The notes under the pieces: generated by a model
Databases searched by the model: none
Told to the model about the DNA's origin: nothing
Seen by the model: only the letters and a program-made list of their open reading frames with translations
Shown here: piece after piece, positions 26,261 through 37,310 of the stretch
Numbering within the stretch: the first letter of the stretch is position 1
Layout: each line of letters begins with the position of its first letter
From: Trinickia soli
GTDB taxonomy: Bacteria > Pseudomonadota > Gammaproteobacteria > Burkholderiales > Burkholderiaceae
DNA length: 64,000 bases
Reading direction: 5' to 3'
NCBI RefSeq assembly: GCF_002879855.1
Contig: NZ_PNYB01000001.1
Location: forward strand, 372,001-436,000
Position numbers and translations under genes: made by a program

Positions 26261-26304
26261 CGACAAGTCGGCAGCAAATGGAGCGAACGTCAACCCCGCT
26301 GGCG

Positions 26305-28374
26305 CTACGCGCGATCATCTTGCCCGGGTATTGTCGCGAGATCGGCTAACCATGCGTCGGCTGCCGAGTCGCTCGGCGCGCGGTAGTCTCCGCGGGGCGA
26401 TAAAGAACCGCCGGAGCCGACTTTCGGCCCGTTGGGCAGGCAGCTGCGCTTGAACTGTTGCCCGCCGAAAAAGCGTTGAAGAAAGACGCCGAGCCATTGC
26501 CTGATCGTGCCGATTTCGTAGCCGTGCTGTTTCTCCGGCGGTAGATCGGGCCACGCGCCGGACGCGGCATCGTGCCATGCAGTCCAGGCGAGAAAGGCGA
26601 CTTTCGACGGTCGATATCCGAAGCGCAACACATAATAAAGATTGAAATCCTGCAATTCATAAGGCCCGACCGTGTCCTCGGTGCGCTGAACCCCGCCGGC
26701 TTCTCCGGCCGGAATGAGTTCGGGACTGATCTCGGTGTCGAGCACGTCGAGCAAGACGGCGCTGGCCTGCGCGCTGAACGGGCCGGCCTGCGCGCTGCGA
26801 CGAATCAGATACTGAATCAGCGTTTTAGGCACGCTCGCATTGACGCCGTAATGCGACATTTGATCGCCAACGCCGTACGTACACCAGCCGAGTGCAAGCT
26901 CGCTCAGATCGCCGGTCCCCACCACGAGCGCACCGGATTGATTAGCCATCCTGAACAAATGGCTCGTACGCTCGCCGGCCTGAACGTTTTCGAAGGTGAT
27001 GTCATGGACGGGTTCGCCGTTCGCATAGGGATGGCCGATGTCTTCCAGCATGCGCAGGCAACTTGGACGAATATCGATTTCGCGCGCTTCGCATCCGAGT
27101 GCGGCGACCAGACGGCGCGCCTGATCAAGCGTCCGTTCGCTTGTGCCGAAGCCGGGCATGATGCAACCGATGACAGCCGTGGTGGGCAATTGAAGCGCCT
27201 GGACCGCGTGCATGCAGACGAGCAGCGCCTGGGTCGAATCGAGACCGCCCGATACACCGATAACGAGCCGTGACGCTCGCGCCGCACGCATCCGCGTGAC
27301 GAGCCCTTGCACCTGGATGTCGTAGATCTCCCGGCAGCGTTCGTCACGCCGTGCCGGGTCCGAAGGGACGTAAGGAAAGCGCTCGTACTTGCGCGCAAGC
27401 GGCAGACGAATCGTCGTGGGCAGCACGGCCGGCACCGTGACGGTCCGAAAGCGCGCGCAGGCATCGCGATGGGCATGTGCGGTATCGCCGAACGTCGTTT
27501 GCCTCATTCGTTCGCTGATCAAACGATCGAGGTCGACGTCCGCGAATATGCACTGCGGCGCGTCCAGGAAGCGGCGCGTTTCGGCGAGGGCATTGCCGTT
27601 CTCATAGATCACGCCATGGCCATCCCAGGCCAGGTCGGTCGTCGATTCGCCGTAACCCGCGGCGCTATAGGCATAAGCGGCCAGGCATCGCGCCGATTGG
27701 CCGCCGACGAGTTCGCGCCGGAAATCGGCTTTACCGACCGTCACATTGGATGCCGAAAGGTTGAGCAAGACCGTCGCCCCGGCCAGCGCAGCGAAGGAGG
27801 AGGGTGGAACCGGCACCCACAGGTCTTCGCAAATCTCGATGTGAAACGTCAGCAACGGTTGCTGCCCGAAGCGAAACAGCAGCGCGTTGCCGCATGGGAC
27901 ATCGGATTGGCCGAGCAACGAAATCGAATCGCGCAGCAGTCGGTCGCCGCGCGCGAATTGCCTCGGCTCGTAGAACTCCCGGTAATTGGGCAGATAAGTT
28001 TTCGGTACGACGCCGATGATGGCGCCTCGATGAACTACCGCGGCGCAATTGAACAGCAGGGCGTCGATCTCGAGCGGCAGGCCGACGACCACTATGGAGC
28101 CGATATCGCGCGACGCGGCGACGACATCGTTCAGCGCGGCAAGGCTCGCGTCGAGCAACGCGCGCTGATGAAACAAATCGTCGCACGAGTAGGCGGAGAG
28201 GCCCAACTCGGGAAACAGCGTCACTGCGGCGTGGTCCGCGTCGGCCTCGCGCATCAGCGCGATGGTCTCCCTGGCGTTCGAGGCCGGGTCCGCCACATGG
28301 GCGCGCGGCACGGCCACCGCGATGCGGGCGAAATTGTGTCGATACAGATTGAAGAAGCTCGGTCCATGCGACAT
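26305..28374 (-). CDS. nadE: Glutamine-dependent NAD+ synthetase
   Basis: The 689-residue protein couples an N-terminal nitrilase-type glutaminase domain to a C-terminal NAD+ synthetase. The glutaminase triad is visible as E56, K125 and C182 (EICEDLW). The ATP pyrophosphatase motif SGGLDS is at 375-380. It converts nicotinate adenine dinucleotide, glutamine and ATP to NAD+ in the cytoplasm. The length fits the long, cyanobacterial/mycobacterial-type enzyme. The start at 28374 has an AAGGA ribosome site; the frame is open six codons further up. It is a single gene, divergent from the Spy-like gene. Confidence 0.95.
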   Translation of the reverse strand: MSHGPSFFNLYRHNFARIAVAVPRAHVADPASNARETIALMREADADHAAVTLFPELGLSAYSCDDLFHQRALLDASLAALNDVVAASRDIGSIVVVGLPLEIDALLFNCAAVVHRGAIIGVVPKTYLPNYREFYEPRQFARGDRLLRDSISLLGQSDVPCGNALLFRFGQQPLLTFHIEICEDLWVPVPPSSFAALAGATVLLNLSASNVTVGKADFRRELVGGQSARCLAAYAYSAAGYGESTTDLAWDGHGVIYENGNALAETRRFLDAPQCIFADVDLDRLISERMRQTTFGDTAHAHRDACARFRTVTVPAVLPTTIRLPLARKYERFPYVPSDPARRDERCREIYDIQVQGLVTRMRAARASRLVIGVSGGLDSTQALLVCMHAVQALQLPTTAVIGCIMPGFGTSERTLDQARRLVAALGCEAREIDIRPSCLRMLEDIGHPYANGEPVHDITFENVQAGERTSHLFRMANQSGALVVGTGDLSELALGWCTYGVGDQMSHYGVNASVPKTLIQYLIRRSAQAGPFSAQASAVLLDVLDTEISPELIPAGEAGGVQRTEDTVGPYELQDFNLYYVLRFGYRPSKVAFLAWTAWHDAASGAWPDLPPEKQHGYEIGTIRQWLGVFLQRFFGGQQFKRSCLPNGPKVGSGGSLSPRGDYRAPSDSAADAWLADLATIPGQDDRA

Positions 28375-28628
28375 GGCAGATGATCCTTGCATTCGTAGTG
28401 ACGTAGGAAAAGTACGCGCGCTGGCCCATCAGCGCAACCAGGTCAGAGCGGCTGTCGGTGACTCGACTCAACTTTCGCTGGCAGGTGCGCTCGGCTGGTC
28501 GAACGCGCAGCTTGACCCAGGTCAAGCGGTCCATCGCGTAACGAGCGTCAAATAATTGACACGACGCGCGACTGAAGAGCGCGCCCACGTCATTTTGTAG
28601 TCATTCCTATGGCGCCAGGGAGGCTGTG

Positions 28629-29201
28629 ATGGCATCTGTACGAATAAGCAGGACGGCAATGGTTGCCGCGGTGAGCATGGCGTTCTTTGCGACGGCGCTC
28701 ACCACCACGTCCGCGTTCGCTCAAGCTTCCAACTCAGGGCGCCAGGGCGGCGGATACGGCATGATGGGCGGCGGCTTGGGCCCGGGGATGATGGGGGGCG
28801 GCCCCGGCATAATGGGCGGTGGACCCGGCATGATGGGCGGCGGGCCCGGCATGATGGGTGGCGGGCCAGGCATGATGGGTTTCGGCGTGGGGTGGGGCGA
28901 CGCGCTTGGGTTGACCGACGAACAGAGAACGAAGATCAACCGCATCCAAGACGACACGCGCCACGCGCATTGGGCGCTGATGAACGGCATCATGGATCAG
29001 CAAGCCAAACTGCGGGACCTTTACGAAGCGCCGACGCGAGACGCCGCGGCGATCGACAGTACGTACCAGGCGATTGGCGATTTGCGTCAAAAGATGATCG
29101 ATTCTTCCCGCGATGCACGCAAGCGCATGGAAGCGGTGCTCACCAACAAACAGCGAGAGAAGTTGCGCACCTACCGCGAACAGGACGGATGGTCCTGGTA
29201 A
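28629..29201 (+). CDS. Periplasmic Spy/CpxP-like protein with Gly-Met repeat
   Basis: The 190-residue protein has a Sec signal (about 1-32), then a Gly/Met-rich repeat of about 40 residues built on MMGGGPG, then a helical domain resembling the LTxxQ/Spy-CpxP group (LGLTDEQRTKINRIQDDTRHA). Proteins of this group bind metal or unfolded proteins in the periplasm. The Met-rich repeat suggests soft-metal binding, such as copper or silver, which is an inference. The ATG at 28629 has a GGGAGG ribosome site. Confidence 0.83.
   Translation: MASVRISRTAMVAAVSMAFFATALTTTSAFAQASNSGRQGGGYGMMGGGLGPGMMGGGPGIMGGGPGMMGGGPGMMGGGPGMMGFGVGWGDALGLTDEQRTKINRIQDDTRHAHWALMNGIMDQQAKLRDLYEAPTRDAAAIDSTYQAIGDLRQKMIDSSRDARKRMEAVLTNKQREKLRTYREQDGWSW
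28761..28880 (+). repeat. In-frame 21-base tandem repeats
   Basis: About five imperfect 21-base units encode the GGGPGMM motif of the surrounding gene. Repeats of this kind can change copy number by slippage without losing the frame. Confidence 0.85.
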
Positions 29202-29211
29202 GCGCACCCCC

Positions 29212-29240
29212 AAAAAAGCGGCCGAACGAATCGTTCGGCC
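29212..29240 (-). terminator. Terminator of the pentose operon
   Basis: On the minus strand the palindrome GGCCGAACGA-T-TCGTTCGGCC (29240-29220) is followed by GC and six T residues. It lies 117 bases after the araH stop and is well placed to end the long minus-strand transcript. Confidence 0.75.
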
Positions 29241-29356
29241 AAATCGCCTCGTCAGTCGGAGATCGATGCGGGGTTACCGCGAAAGAGAGGGGGCGGCCGG
29301 GCGATGTTGCGCCCGGTACGCCGCCCGTCAAGGTGGCAGGGTGGGGTTCGGCTATA

Positions 29357-30352
29357 TCAATGCACGCGACGGCTGCGACGCAGATGATCGAACAACACGG
29401 CGAGCAACAAGATGCCGCCGCGAATGAGGTACTGATAGAACGTCGGCACATTGAGCAGGCTCATCGCGTCTTGCACGGAGCCCATGATGAGAACGCCGAC
29501 GAGCACGCCCGAAATGGTCGCCACGCCGCCCGTCAGCGACACGCCGCCCAGCACGCACGCCGAGATCACGCCGAGTTCGAGACCGACCGAAGTCTTTGGA
29601 TCGCCCAGGCTCATCCGCGACGCGAGCATGACGCCGGCGAAGCCCGTGACGAGGCCTTGCAGAACGAACACGAGAACCTTGATGCGCGTGACCGGCAAAC
29701 CGGCGAGCAACGCAGCCTCGCCGTTGCCGCCCACGGCGAGCACGTTCTTGCCGAACACCGTCTTGCGCAAGATGAAACCGAATACGACGAAACCGACGAT
29801 GTTGCTCCAGATCGGATAGGAGATCCCGAGGAATGAGCCGCCGCCCAGATCGAAAAAGCGTTCTTCCGAGATCATGACCGCATCGCCGTTCGACACGATG
29901 AACGCGAGGCCGCGCACGACTTCCATCATCGCGAGCGTCACGATCAGCGAGTTGATCCGATAGCGTGCGACCAACACGCCGTTGACGAGACCGACCGCGC
30001 CGCCGGCCAGCACGCCCACCGTTACGCCGAGCAACACGCTGTGCGTGGCCGTAATGATCGTGGAAGCAACGACCCCCGAGAACGCCACGATCGATGCGAC
30101 CGAAAGATCGACTTCGCCGAGCGCCAGCACAAACATCATCGTGACGGCGATCGCGCCGATCAGCGTCACCGACAGCAGCAGGCCCTGCATGTTGCGGCTC
30201 GTGAGGAAGTCGGGCACGGTGAAGCACAGCACGACGAATAGAATCGCGAACACCATGACGATGCCCGACTTGTTCATCAGCCGCCATACCTTGGCAGCAT
30301 AGCCAGCCGGCCCGCCGGAGGCGGTTTGCGAAAGGGTTTGTGGTTGTTGCAT
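29357..30352 (-). CDS. araH: L-arabinose ABC transporter permease AraH
   Basis: The 331-residue inner-membrane protein has about 8-10 helices of the BPD_transp_2 family and the EVDLSVASIVAFSG motif. Remembered E. coli AraH matches closely, including LVNG, the INSLIVTLAMMEVVRGLAF-type stretch and ISACVLGGVSL. It forms the membrane channel with AraG and AraF. A 76-base gap separates it from araG and contains one copy of the AATCAGTAGT-type motif (30393-30407). A terminator follows. Confidence 0.9.
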   Translation of the reverse strand: MQQPQTLSQTASGGPAGYAAKVWRLMNKSGIVMVFAILFVVLCFTVPDFLTSRNMQGLLLSVTLIGAIAVTMMFVLALGEVDLSVASIVAFSGVVASTIITATHSVLLGVTVGVLAGGAVGLVNGVLVARYRINSLIVTLAMMEVVRGLAFIVSNGDAVMISEERFFDLGGGSFLGISYPIWSNIVGFVVFGFILRKTVFGKNVLAVGGNGEAALLAGLPVTRIKVLVFVLQGLVTGFAGVMLASRMSLGDPKTSVGLELGVISACVLGGVSLTGGVATISGVLVGVLIMGSVQDAMSLLNVPTFYQYLIRGGILLLAVLFDHLRRSRRVH

Positions 30353-30392
30353 GGTCTCGTCTCGTTCGTTGCCGCAAACTGCGCGGCCGAAA

Positions 30393-30407
30393 AATCAGTA
30401 GTGCTAA
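30393..30407 (+). promoter_or_regulatory. Repeated motif AATCAGTAGTGCTAA
   Basis: Fourteen of 15 bases match, in the opposite orientation, the motif at 33057-33071 before araF. It lies in the araG-araH gap, 41 bases before the araH start. It is a candidate operator. Confidence 0.4.
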
Positions 30408-30428
30408 GGAATCCGGAACTTCAGTGTT

Positions 30429-31985
30429 TCAACGAGGCAGGGCCAGCTTGATCAATTGATCGGGCGTAGCCTGCGCCTTGGGCAGATCGCCTACGACGCC
30501 GCCTTCCTTCATGACGATGATGCGATCGGCCACGCCGATCACTTCCGCGAGATCGCTCGATACCATCAGCACCGTACGCCCCGCTTCGGCCAAGCCGTAC
30601 AGCAGCTCGTAGATCTGCGCCCGCGCTCCTACGTCGATGCCGCGCGTGGGCTCGTCCATAACGAACACATCGATCTGCTCGGCCAGCCAGCGCGCCAGAA
30701 TCACCTTCTGCTGATTGCCGCCCGATAACTTGCCGATCGGCGTATCGCCGTTGCGCGTCTTGATCGAAAGTTTGCCGATGTAGTCGTTGGTCAGTTCACG
30801 CTCGCGCCGCTCGTTCAGCAGCCAGCGGGCAAAGCTCGAATGACGGCGCGCGCTGATGTTCATGTTGTCGGCCACCGATGCGATCGCGACGATGCCTTCC
30901 TGCTTGCGATCTTCGGGACACAAGGCTATACCGACGCGTACGGCGTCGCGCGGTGTCGAAAAGCGCATGACGCGGCCGTCGAGTTCGATCTGACCCGCGC
31001 TGGGACGTACCGCTCCGCAAATCAACTTCATCAATTCCGAGCGCCCGGCGCCGACGAGCCCGAAGAAGCCCAAAATTTCGCCACGGCGCGCGCTGAATGA
31101 AACGGGCTCCGTCAGGCCTGGGCCCAGCAGCGCTTTCGCTTCGATGCGCACGTCGCCGACCGCACGCGGGCGGTAGCCATAGACATCGCGAATCGAGCGG
31201 CCCACCATCGAACTGATCAGGCGGTCGCGCTCCAGACCGTCGACTTCTTCGAAAGTCTCGATCGAATGCCCGTCGCGGAAAACGGTGACGCGGTCGCAGA
31301 GCTCATAGACCTCGTCCATCCGGTGCGTGACGTAGACGATGGCGCGGCCCTCCGCACGCAGGCCATTGATGATCTTGAACAGCTGCGTCGTTTCGCGAGC
31401 CGACAGCGAACTCGTCGGTTCGTCGAACGCGATGACGCGTGCATCGCGCATCAACGCCTTGCCGATCTCGATCATCTGCCGCTGCCCGATCGAAAGATCT
31501 TTCACCTGCGCGCGCGGGTCGATGCGCTCGCCCAGGCGCTCCAGGGTTTGCGAGGCCCGCTCGATCAAGGCCCGTTCGCTGAGTACGCCAAGGCGGCTCG
31601 GCAATTGACCGAGCATGAGATTTTCGGCGACGGTCAACTCGGGAACGAGATGGAGCTCTTGGTAAATGATGGCAATGCCAGCGTCGATTGCCGCTTTGGT
31701 CCCGGAAAAATGCTGTTCGACGCCTGCAAGCGTCAAGGTGCCCGACTGCGGCACATTGACACCCGAGAGCACCTTCAGCAACGTCGATTTGCCGGCGCCG
31801 TTCTCGCCCATCAAGCCGTGTACTTCGCCGGCGCGTACCGCGAACGACACACGATCGAGCGCGAGCACGCCGGGAAAACTGACGGTGATGCCGTCGAGCT
31901 GCAGGTAAGGCGCGTTCGTTTGAATGCCGACCGCGTCCATACGGCTCGCGCCAATCGAAACAATATTGTCGTTCGCGTCACGCAT
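30429..31985 (-). CDS. araG: L-arabinose ABC transporter ATPase AraG
   Basis: The 518-residue protein has two ABC domains. The first has Walker [10 protein letters not shown] (K66), [15 protein letters not shown] and the Walker [12 protein letters not shown]. The second has the degenerate P loop GLVGAGRSE, signature LSGGNQQK and [12 protein letters not shown]. It energises sugar import with AraF and AraH. The ATG at 31985 lies five bases after the araF stop. Confidence 0.9.
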   Translation of the reverse strand: MRDANDNIVSIGASRMDAVGIQTNAPYLQLDGITVSFPGVLALDRVSFAVRAGEVHGLMGENGAGKSTLLKVLSGVNVPQSGTLTLAGVEQHFSGTKAAIDAGIAIIYQELHLVPELTVAENLMLGQLPSRLGVLSERALIERASQTLERLGERIDPRAQVKDLSIGQRQMIEIGKALMRDARVIAFDEPTSSLSARETTQLFKIINGLRAEGRAIVYVTHRMDEVYELCDRVTVFRDGHSIETFEEVDGLERDRLISSMVGRSIRDVYGYRPRAVGDVRIEAKALLGPGLTEPVSFSARRGEILGFFGLVGAGRSELMKLICGAVRPSAGQIELDGRVMRFSTPRDAVRVGIALCPEDRKQEGIVAIASVADNMNISARRHSSFARWLLNERRERELTNDYIGKLSIKTRNGDTPIGKLSGGNQQKVILARWLAEQIDVFVMDEPTRGIDVGARAQIYELLYGLAEAGRTVLMVSSDLAEVIGVADRIIVMKEGGVVGDLPKAQATPDQLIKLALPR

Positions 31986-31990
31986 GACGT

Positions 31991-32995
31991 TTAAATCCCC
32001 AGTTCCTTACGCACGGCGAGCCAGTTGTCGCGCGTCATCAGCTTGCCCGTCGTTTGAGTGTCGGCGGGCGGTTGCTTGCCCGTCTTGATCCAATCGACGA
32101 GATTTTCGGTGCTTTGCTTGCCGTGGTTCGTCGAACTGACGGCAATCGTGCCGTAGAAGCCGGTAGCCTCCTTCTTCTGGAACTCGGCAAACGCTTCCCC
32201 GGCGCCGTTGATACCCACGCCGATCACGTCCGCCGACGGGATGTGCACCTGCTCGGTTGCGCGCACGCCACCCAGCACCGATTCTTCGTTCAGCGCGAAG
32301 ATCACCCACTTCTTGATGTTCGGGTGCTTCGACAGCACGGGCGAGGCAGCGACGAAACCGCCTTCGTCGTCGGTCGTTTTCTGCGGCGCATCGAAGATGT
32401 TGTCCTTCTTGAAGCCGTTCGCGAGCAGCGTTTCGGTCGCGCCATCGGTACGCAGCTTGGCCGTCGGCAGTTCGTAGTCGGAGATGCGGATCGCGCCCAC
32501 TTCCTCGGGCTTCCAGCCGCGACGCTTCATTTCATCGGAGATCGCCTGGCCCACCTGGTTGCCGATCTTCGAGGCCGACATGCCGAGGTGCGGCACGTCG
32601 GCGAGCGGCTTGCCCGACGAATCGACGAGCTGATCGTCGACGGTCACGAACTTCATGCCGTACTTCTTGGCGCGCGCCTGGATCGCCGGTCCGAGCCGGA
32701 CGTCAGGAGCGCAAATGACGAAGCCCTTCGCGCCTTGGGCACCGAGGTTGTCGATCGCGCTGAGCACGCGCTCGCCGTCGGGCGTGCCGATGTTGACCAC
32801 CGAGAAGCCCTCGGCTTTGCCGAGCGCCGCAGCCGCTTTCTGCTCGTTGATGAACCATGCCTGCTCGGGCATCTTCACGAGAAAGCCGACCTTCAAAGGC
32901 TCATCCGCATGGACCCCGAACGAAGTCGCGAGGGGAGCGGCGATAATCGCGGCCATCGCGGCGCGCAGCGTGAAGCGGCGAAGCTTGCTGGTCAT
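31991..32995 (-). CDS. araF: L-arabinose-binding periplasmic protein AraF
   Basis: The 334-residue protein has a Sec signal (about 1-26) and a type 1 periplasmic binding fold. Stretches such as [45 protein letters not shown] and GGVRATEQ match remembered E. coli AraF. The start at 32995 has an AAGGAG ribosome site. It is the first of three transporter genes, preceded by a candidate operator. Confidence 0.92.
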   Translation of the reverse strand: MTSKLRRFTLRAAMAAIIAAPLATSFGVHADEPLKVGFLVKMPEQAWFINEQKAAAALGKAEGFSVVNIGTPDGERVLSAIDNLGAQGAKGFVICAPDVRLGPAIQARAKKYGMKFVTVDDQLVDSSGKPLADVPHLGMSASKIGNQVGQAISDEMKRRGWKPEEVGAIRISDYELPTAKLRTDGATETLLANGFKKDNIFDAPQKTTDDEGGFVAASPVLSKHPNIKKWVIFALNEESVLGGVRATEQVHIPSADVIGVGINGAGEAFAEFQKKEATGFYGTIAVSSTNHGKQSTENLVDWIKTGKQPPADTQTTGKLMTRDNWLAVRKELGI

Positions 32996-33056
32996 ACTAG
33001 TCTCCTTCTTGTCGGTCACGATGGACCGTGTTGTGAACCAAAAACGAATCGATAAT

Positions 33057-33071
33057 TTAGTACTACTGATT
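33057..33071 (-). promoter_or_regulatory. Repeated motif AATCAGTAGTACTAA
   Basis: The motif lies 62 bases before araF. It contains the palindrome TAGTACTA. A near-identical copy lies before araH, and a weaker match (ATCAGGAGTACGAA) overlaps the ribosome site of the 34213-35139 gene. Confidence 0.4.
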
Positions 33072-33191
33072 AAACTGAAGCGTACCCGGAGCAACGCTGC
33101 AGCGAAAACGGCCCCCAGGATTTCGGCTATGAGCGCGTCGTGATTCGAGCCGGCAACGCGTGTTGCCAGCCGAACCTGACGCCGCCTGACG

Positions 33192-34212
<1,021 letters not shown>

Positions 34213-35139
34213 TCACAGGCCCCAGCGCAGCGCGAGCGGGTTCGCTTCACGCGCGAGTTCGAGCAGTTCCGCACGCGTGGCCGGCGCGAGTGCATCCAAC
34301 GGACGACGCACCGCATCGCTCTTGATGACGCCGCCTTCCATCATCACGGTTTTGGCGGCCCGCAACCCGCATTGGCGGTTTTCGTAGTTGATCAGCGGCA
34401 GGATGCGCGCATAGCCTGCGCGCGCTTCGTCGCGGCGGCCCGCGCGGTGATCGTCGAAAACCGTGCGAATCAGATCGGGCAGCAGGGCGCTCGCCATCGT
34501 ACCGGTTGCGCCGGCATCGAGATCGGGCAGCAGCGTAATCGCTTCCTCGCCATCGAACGGCCCAACGATTGCATCGCCGCCGGCGGCGATCAGCGCGCGC
34601 AACTTGGCCGCGGCCTGCGGCACCTCGATCTTGAAGTAGCGCACGAGCGGCAGTTCGCGCGCGACCTTGACGAGAAACGGAACGCTCAGTGCGACGCCCG
34701 ACAGCGGCGCGTCCTGAATCATGACCGGCACGCCTGCAGCCGTGGCGATTTGCGCAAAAAAGTCGAACATGGCGTTCTCGTCGACACGCAGCGTCGCGCC
34801 GTGATACGGCGGCATCACCATGATGATGCTTGCTCCGGCGGCCGCCGCGCGCTTCGCGCGCTCAGATGCGATCTGCGTGCTGAAGTGGCTGCACGTGACC
34901 ATGACGGGCACGCGCCCGGCCACGTGGGTCAGGCAGAGGTCGACGAGAATGTCGCGCTCGGCATCGGTCAGAAGAAACTGCTCCGAGTAATTCGCCAGAA
35001 TGCAGATACCATCCACGCGTTGATCGATCATGCAATCGAGCACACGGCGCTGGCCGTCGAGATCGAGTTCGCCGGCCTCGGTAAACGGTGTCGGTGCGAC
35101 TGGGAAGACGCCCGAAAAGGGGCGGGTCGATACGGTCAC
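34213..35139 (-). CDS. L-2-keto-3-deoxyarabonate dehydratase, DapA family
   Basis: The 308-residue protein is of the DHDPS/N-acetylneuraminate lyase family with Schiff-base lysine K170 (RYFKIEVP), matching the position known for the Azospirillum L-2-keto-3-deoxyarabonate dehydratase. It forms 2-oxoglutarate semialdehyde from L-KDA. The start is GTG at 35139 with an AGGAG ribosome site. It lies next to the arabinose dehydrogenase gene, which supports the assignment over other DapA paralogs. Confidence 0.88.
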   Translation of the reverse strand: MTVSTRPFSGVFPVAPTPFTEAGELDLDGQRRVLDCMIDQRVDGICILANYSEQFLLTDAERDILVDLCLTHVAGRVPVMVTCSHFSTQIASERAKRAAAAGASIIMVMPPYHGATLRVDENAMFDFFAQIATAAGVPVMIQDAPLSGVALSVPFLVKVARELPLVRYFKIEVPQAAAKLRALIAAGGDAIVGPFDGEEAITLLPDLDAGATGTMASALLPDLIRTVFDDHRAGRRDEARAGYARILPLINYENRQCGLRAAKTVMMEGGVIKSDAVRRPLDALAPATRAELLELAREANPLALRWGL

Positions 35140-35160
35140 TATTCGTACTCCTGATAAAAG

Positions 35161-36270
35161 CTATCCATGCATGCGGTGCGTGCGCAGCAGCCGGGCGCGC
35201 AGCCCAAGCGGCGCGGTGTCGCCTTGACCTTCGCCGGCCTCGGGCTTCGCTTGCTTGCGCAAAGCCGAACTGCCGAGCCCGGAGCCGTTCGATTTACGCC
35301 GCGCGGCCTGGCGTTCGATGACGCGTTGTAGCAGGCAGAAGACGCAAAGCAGCGCGCCGATGACAATCCGGGTCCACCACGAACTGAGCGTGCCGTCGAA
35401 CGTGATCAAGGTCTGAATCGTGCCCAGCACGCCTACGCCGAAGACCGAGCCGATGATGTAGCCGACCCCGCCCGTGAGCAGCGTGCCGCCGATCACGCTC
35501 GCGGCAATTGCGTCGAGTTCCATGCCTTGACCCTGCAAGCCATAGCCCGACAGCACATAGAGCGTGAAGACGAGGCCGCCCAACGCCGAGCACAGACCGC
35601 CGAGCGCATAGACGCCGATCTTCGTTCGGGCCACGGGCAAACCCATCAGCAGTGCAGACTTCTCGTTGCCGCCCAGCGCATAGACGTTGCGGCCGAACCG
35701 CGTGAAGTGCGCGACGTAGATGGCAAGCGCGAGGGTCACGAGTGCAATCAGCGCTCCTGCGTTCAGCGCACCGCTGCCGATTGGCAGGTTATAGCTCGCC
35801 ACTGCGTGAAACGAGGGCTCGTCGATGGTGATCGATTGCGTCGTGACAAGAAAGCAGGCACCGCGTGCGAGGAACATCCCTGCGAGCGTCACGATGAACG
35901 GCTGCAACCGCAGGTAATGAATCAGCGCACCCATGGCCGCACCGTAAGCGGCGCCGATGGCGAGCACGAGCGGCGCGACAGCCCAGATCGGCCAATGCCA
36001 CCGTTCGGCGCAAACGGCGCAGACGATCGTCGTGAACGCGACGACGGCGCCGACCGACAGGTCGATCCCGCCCGAGAGAATCACGAACGTCGTGCCGATC
36101 GCAACGACCAGCAGGAACGCATTATCGACGAGCAGTCCGAGCAGCACCTGCAACGAGCCGAAGCCCGTGTACATGAACGAACCGAAGCCGAACAACGCTG
36201 CAAACAGCGCGATCGTGACGACGATCGGCAGCGTGCGCGGATCGAGAAGACGACGGATGAACGCGCTCAT
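35161..36270 (-). CDS. yjfF: Sugar ABC transporter permease, YjfF-like
   Basis: The 369-residue permease has about 8-9 helices, SGGIDLSVGAVVAF and the C-terminal IGGTLLTGGVGY motif of the BPD_transp_2 family. It resembles YjfF of the E. coli galactofuranose importer. The C-terminal tail of about 45 residues is polar and longer than usual. The ATG overlaps the stop of the upstream permease gene by four bases. Confidence 0.85.
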   Translation of the reverse strand: MSAFIRRLLDPRTLPIVVTIALFAALFGFGSFMYTGFGSLQVLLGLLVDNAFLLVVAIGTTFVILSGGIDLSVGAVVAFTTIVCAVCAERWHWPIWAVAPLVLAIGAAYGAAMGALIHYLRLQPFIVTLAGMFLARGACFLVTTQSITIDEPSFHAVASYNLPIGSGALNAGALIALVTLALAIYVAHFTRFGRNVYALGGNEKSALLMGLPVARTKIGVYALGGLCSALGGLVFTLYVLSGYGLQGQGMELDAIAASVIGGTLLTGGVGYIIGSVFGVGVLGTIQTLITFDGTLSSWWTRIVIGALLCVFCLLQRVIERQAARRKSNGSGLGSSALRKQAKPEAGEGQGDTAPLGLRARLLRTHRMHG

Positions 36271-37310
36271 TGCACCTCCGTGCGGGCGCGGGTAGGAGAG
36301 GATGGCGCGGTGAACCGTGCTGCAAGCTGAGCGAGCAACGCACGCGCACGCGCCGACTGAATCACGCTGACCACGAGCACGACGATCGCTTTGACGACGA
36401 GCGTCGCTTCGGGCGGCACGCCGATCGAATAGGTCGTGTAAGTCAGCGTCTGGATGATGAGCGCACCGAGCACCGTGCCGATCAGCGAGAAGCGACCGCC
36501 GGCAAGCGATGTGCCACCGAGCGTGACGGCGAGAATGGCATCGAGTTCGAGCAGCAGCCCCGCGTTGTTGCCGTCGGCACTACGCACGTTGGAACTCGTC
36601 AAAATGCCGGCGATCGCCGCCGTCAATCCGCAAAACACATAGACGCCGAACACGATGGCGCTGGAGCGCAGGCCAACGAGGCGCGCCGCGACAGGGTTGA
36701 CGCCGATGGCTCGCACAAGCAACCCAAGCGCCGTGCGATTGACGAGCAGCGACGTGATTACGACGACGGCCACGGCGATCCACACCGCGCACGGCACCAT
36801 CGCGACGAAGCCATCGCCGAGCCGCAAATAGCCGCGAGCCCCGATCGGAATGATTTGACCGCCCGTCAACAACTGCGCGACACCGCGCCCGGCCACCATC
36901 AGGATCAGCGTTGCGATGATCGGCTGCATGCCGACGAAAGCGGCGAGCAGGCCGTTCCATGCGCCGGCCAAGAGCCCGACCCCGAGCGCCGCAGCGAGCG
37001 CGGCGCCGACGTGCGTCGGATCGTCGGCCAGCAGGATCGCAGCAGCAGCCCCGGCGATCGCGACGACGGTGCCCACAGAAATATCGATGCCGCGTGTGGC
37101 GATGACGAGCGTCATGCCGAGCGATACGACGACGAGCGGTGCGGCGCGATTGAGAATATCGATCGGCGCGCCGAACAGATGCCCGTCGAGCACGGTGATG
37201 CCGAGAAAGTCATGCCGATGCGCGACATCCAGCGCGAACAACAGCAGCAGCGTAACGACGGGCCATAGCAAGGGATGGCGCGCGATCGCCTGCAACAAGC
37301 GCGGCATCAT
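36267..37310 (-). CDS. ytfT: Sugar ABC transporter permease, YtfT-like
   Basis: The 347-residue permease has TRGIDISVGTVVAIAG, GMQPIIATLILMVAGRG and LGGTSLAGG. It forms the membrane part of the importer with the YjfF-like protein. The start at 37310 overlaps the ATPase stop (ATGA), and the long open frame upstream is antisense-like sequence. Confidence 0.87.
   Translation of the reverse strand: MMPRLLQAIARHPLLWPVVTLLLLFALDVAHRHDFLGITVLDGHLFGAPIDILNRAAPLVVVSLGMTLVIATRGIDISVGTVVAIAGAAAAILLADDPTHVGAALAAALGVGLLAGAWNGLLAAFVGMQPIIATLILMVAGRGVAQLLTGGQIIPIGARGYLRLGDGFVAMVPCAVWIAVAVVVITSLLVNRTALGLLVRAIGVNPVAARLVGLRSSAIVFGVYVFCGLTAAIAGILTSSNVRSADGNNAGLLLELDAILAVTLGGTSLAGGRFSLIGTVLGALIIQTLTYTTYSIGVPPEATLVVKAIVVLVVSVIQSARARALLAQLAARFTAPSSPTRARTEVQ

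Noticed and set aside
36270-37268. Plus-strand open frame of about 330 codons in the transporter region
   Set aside because: Antisense to the YtfT-like permease; composition is charged and repetitive with no domain.
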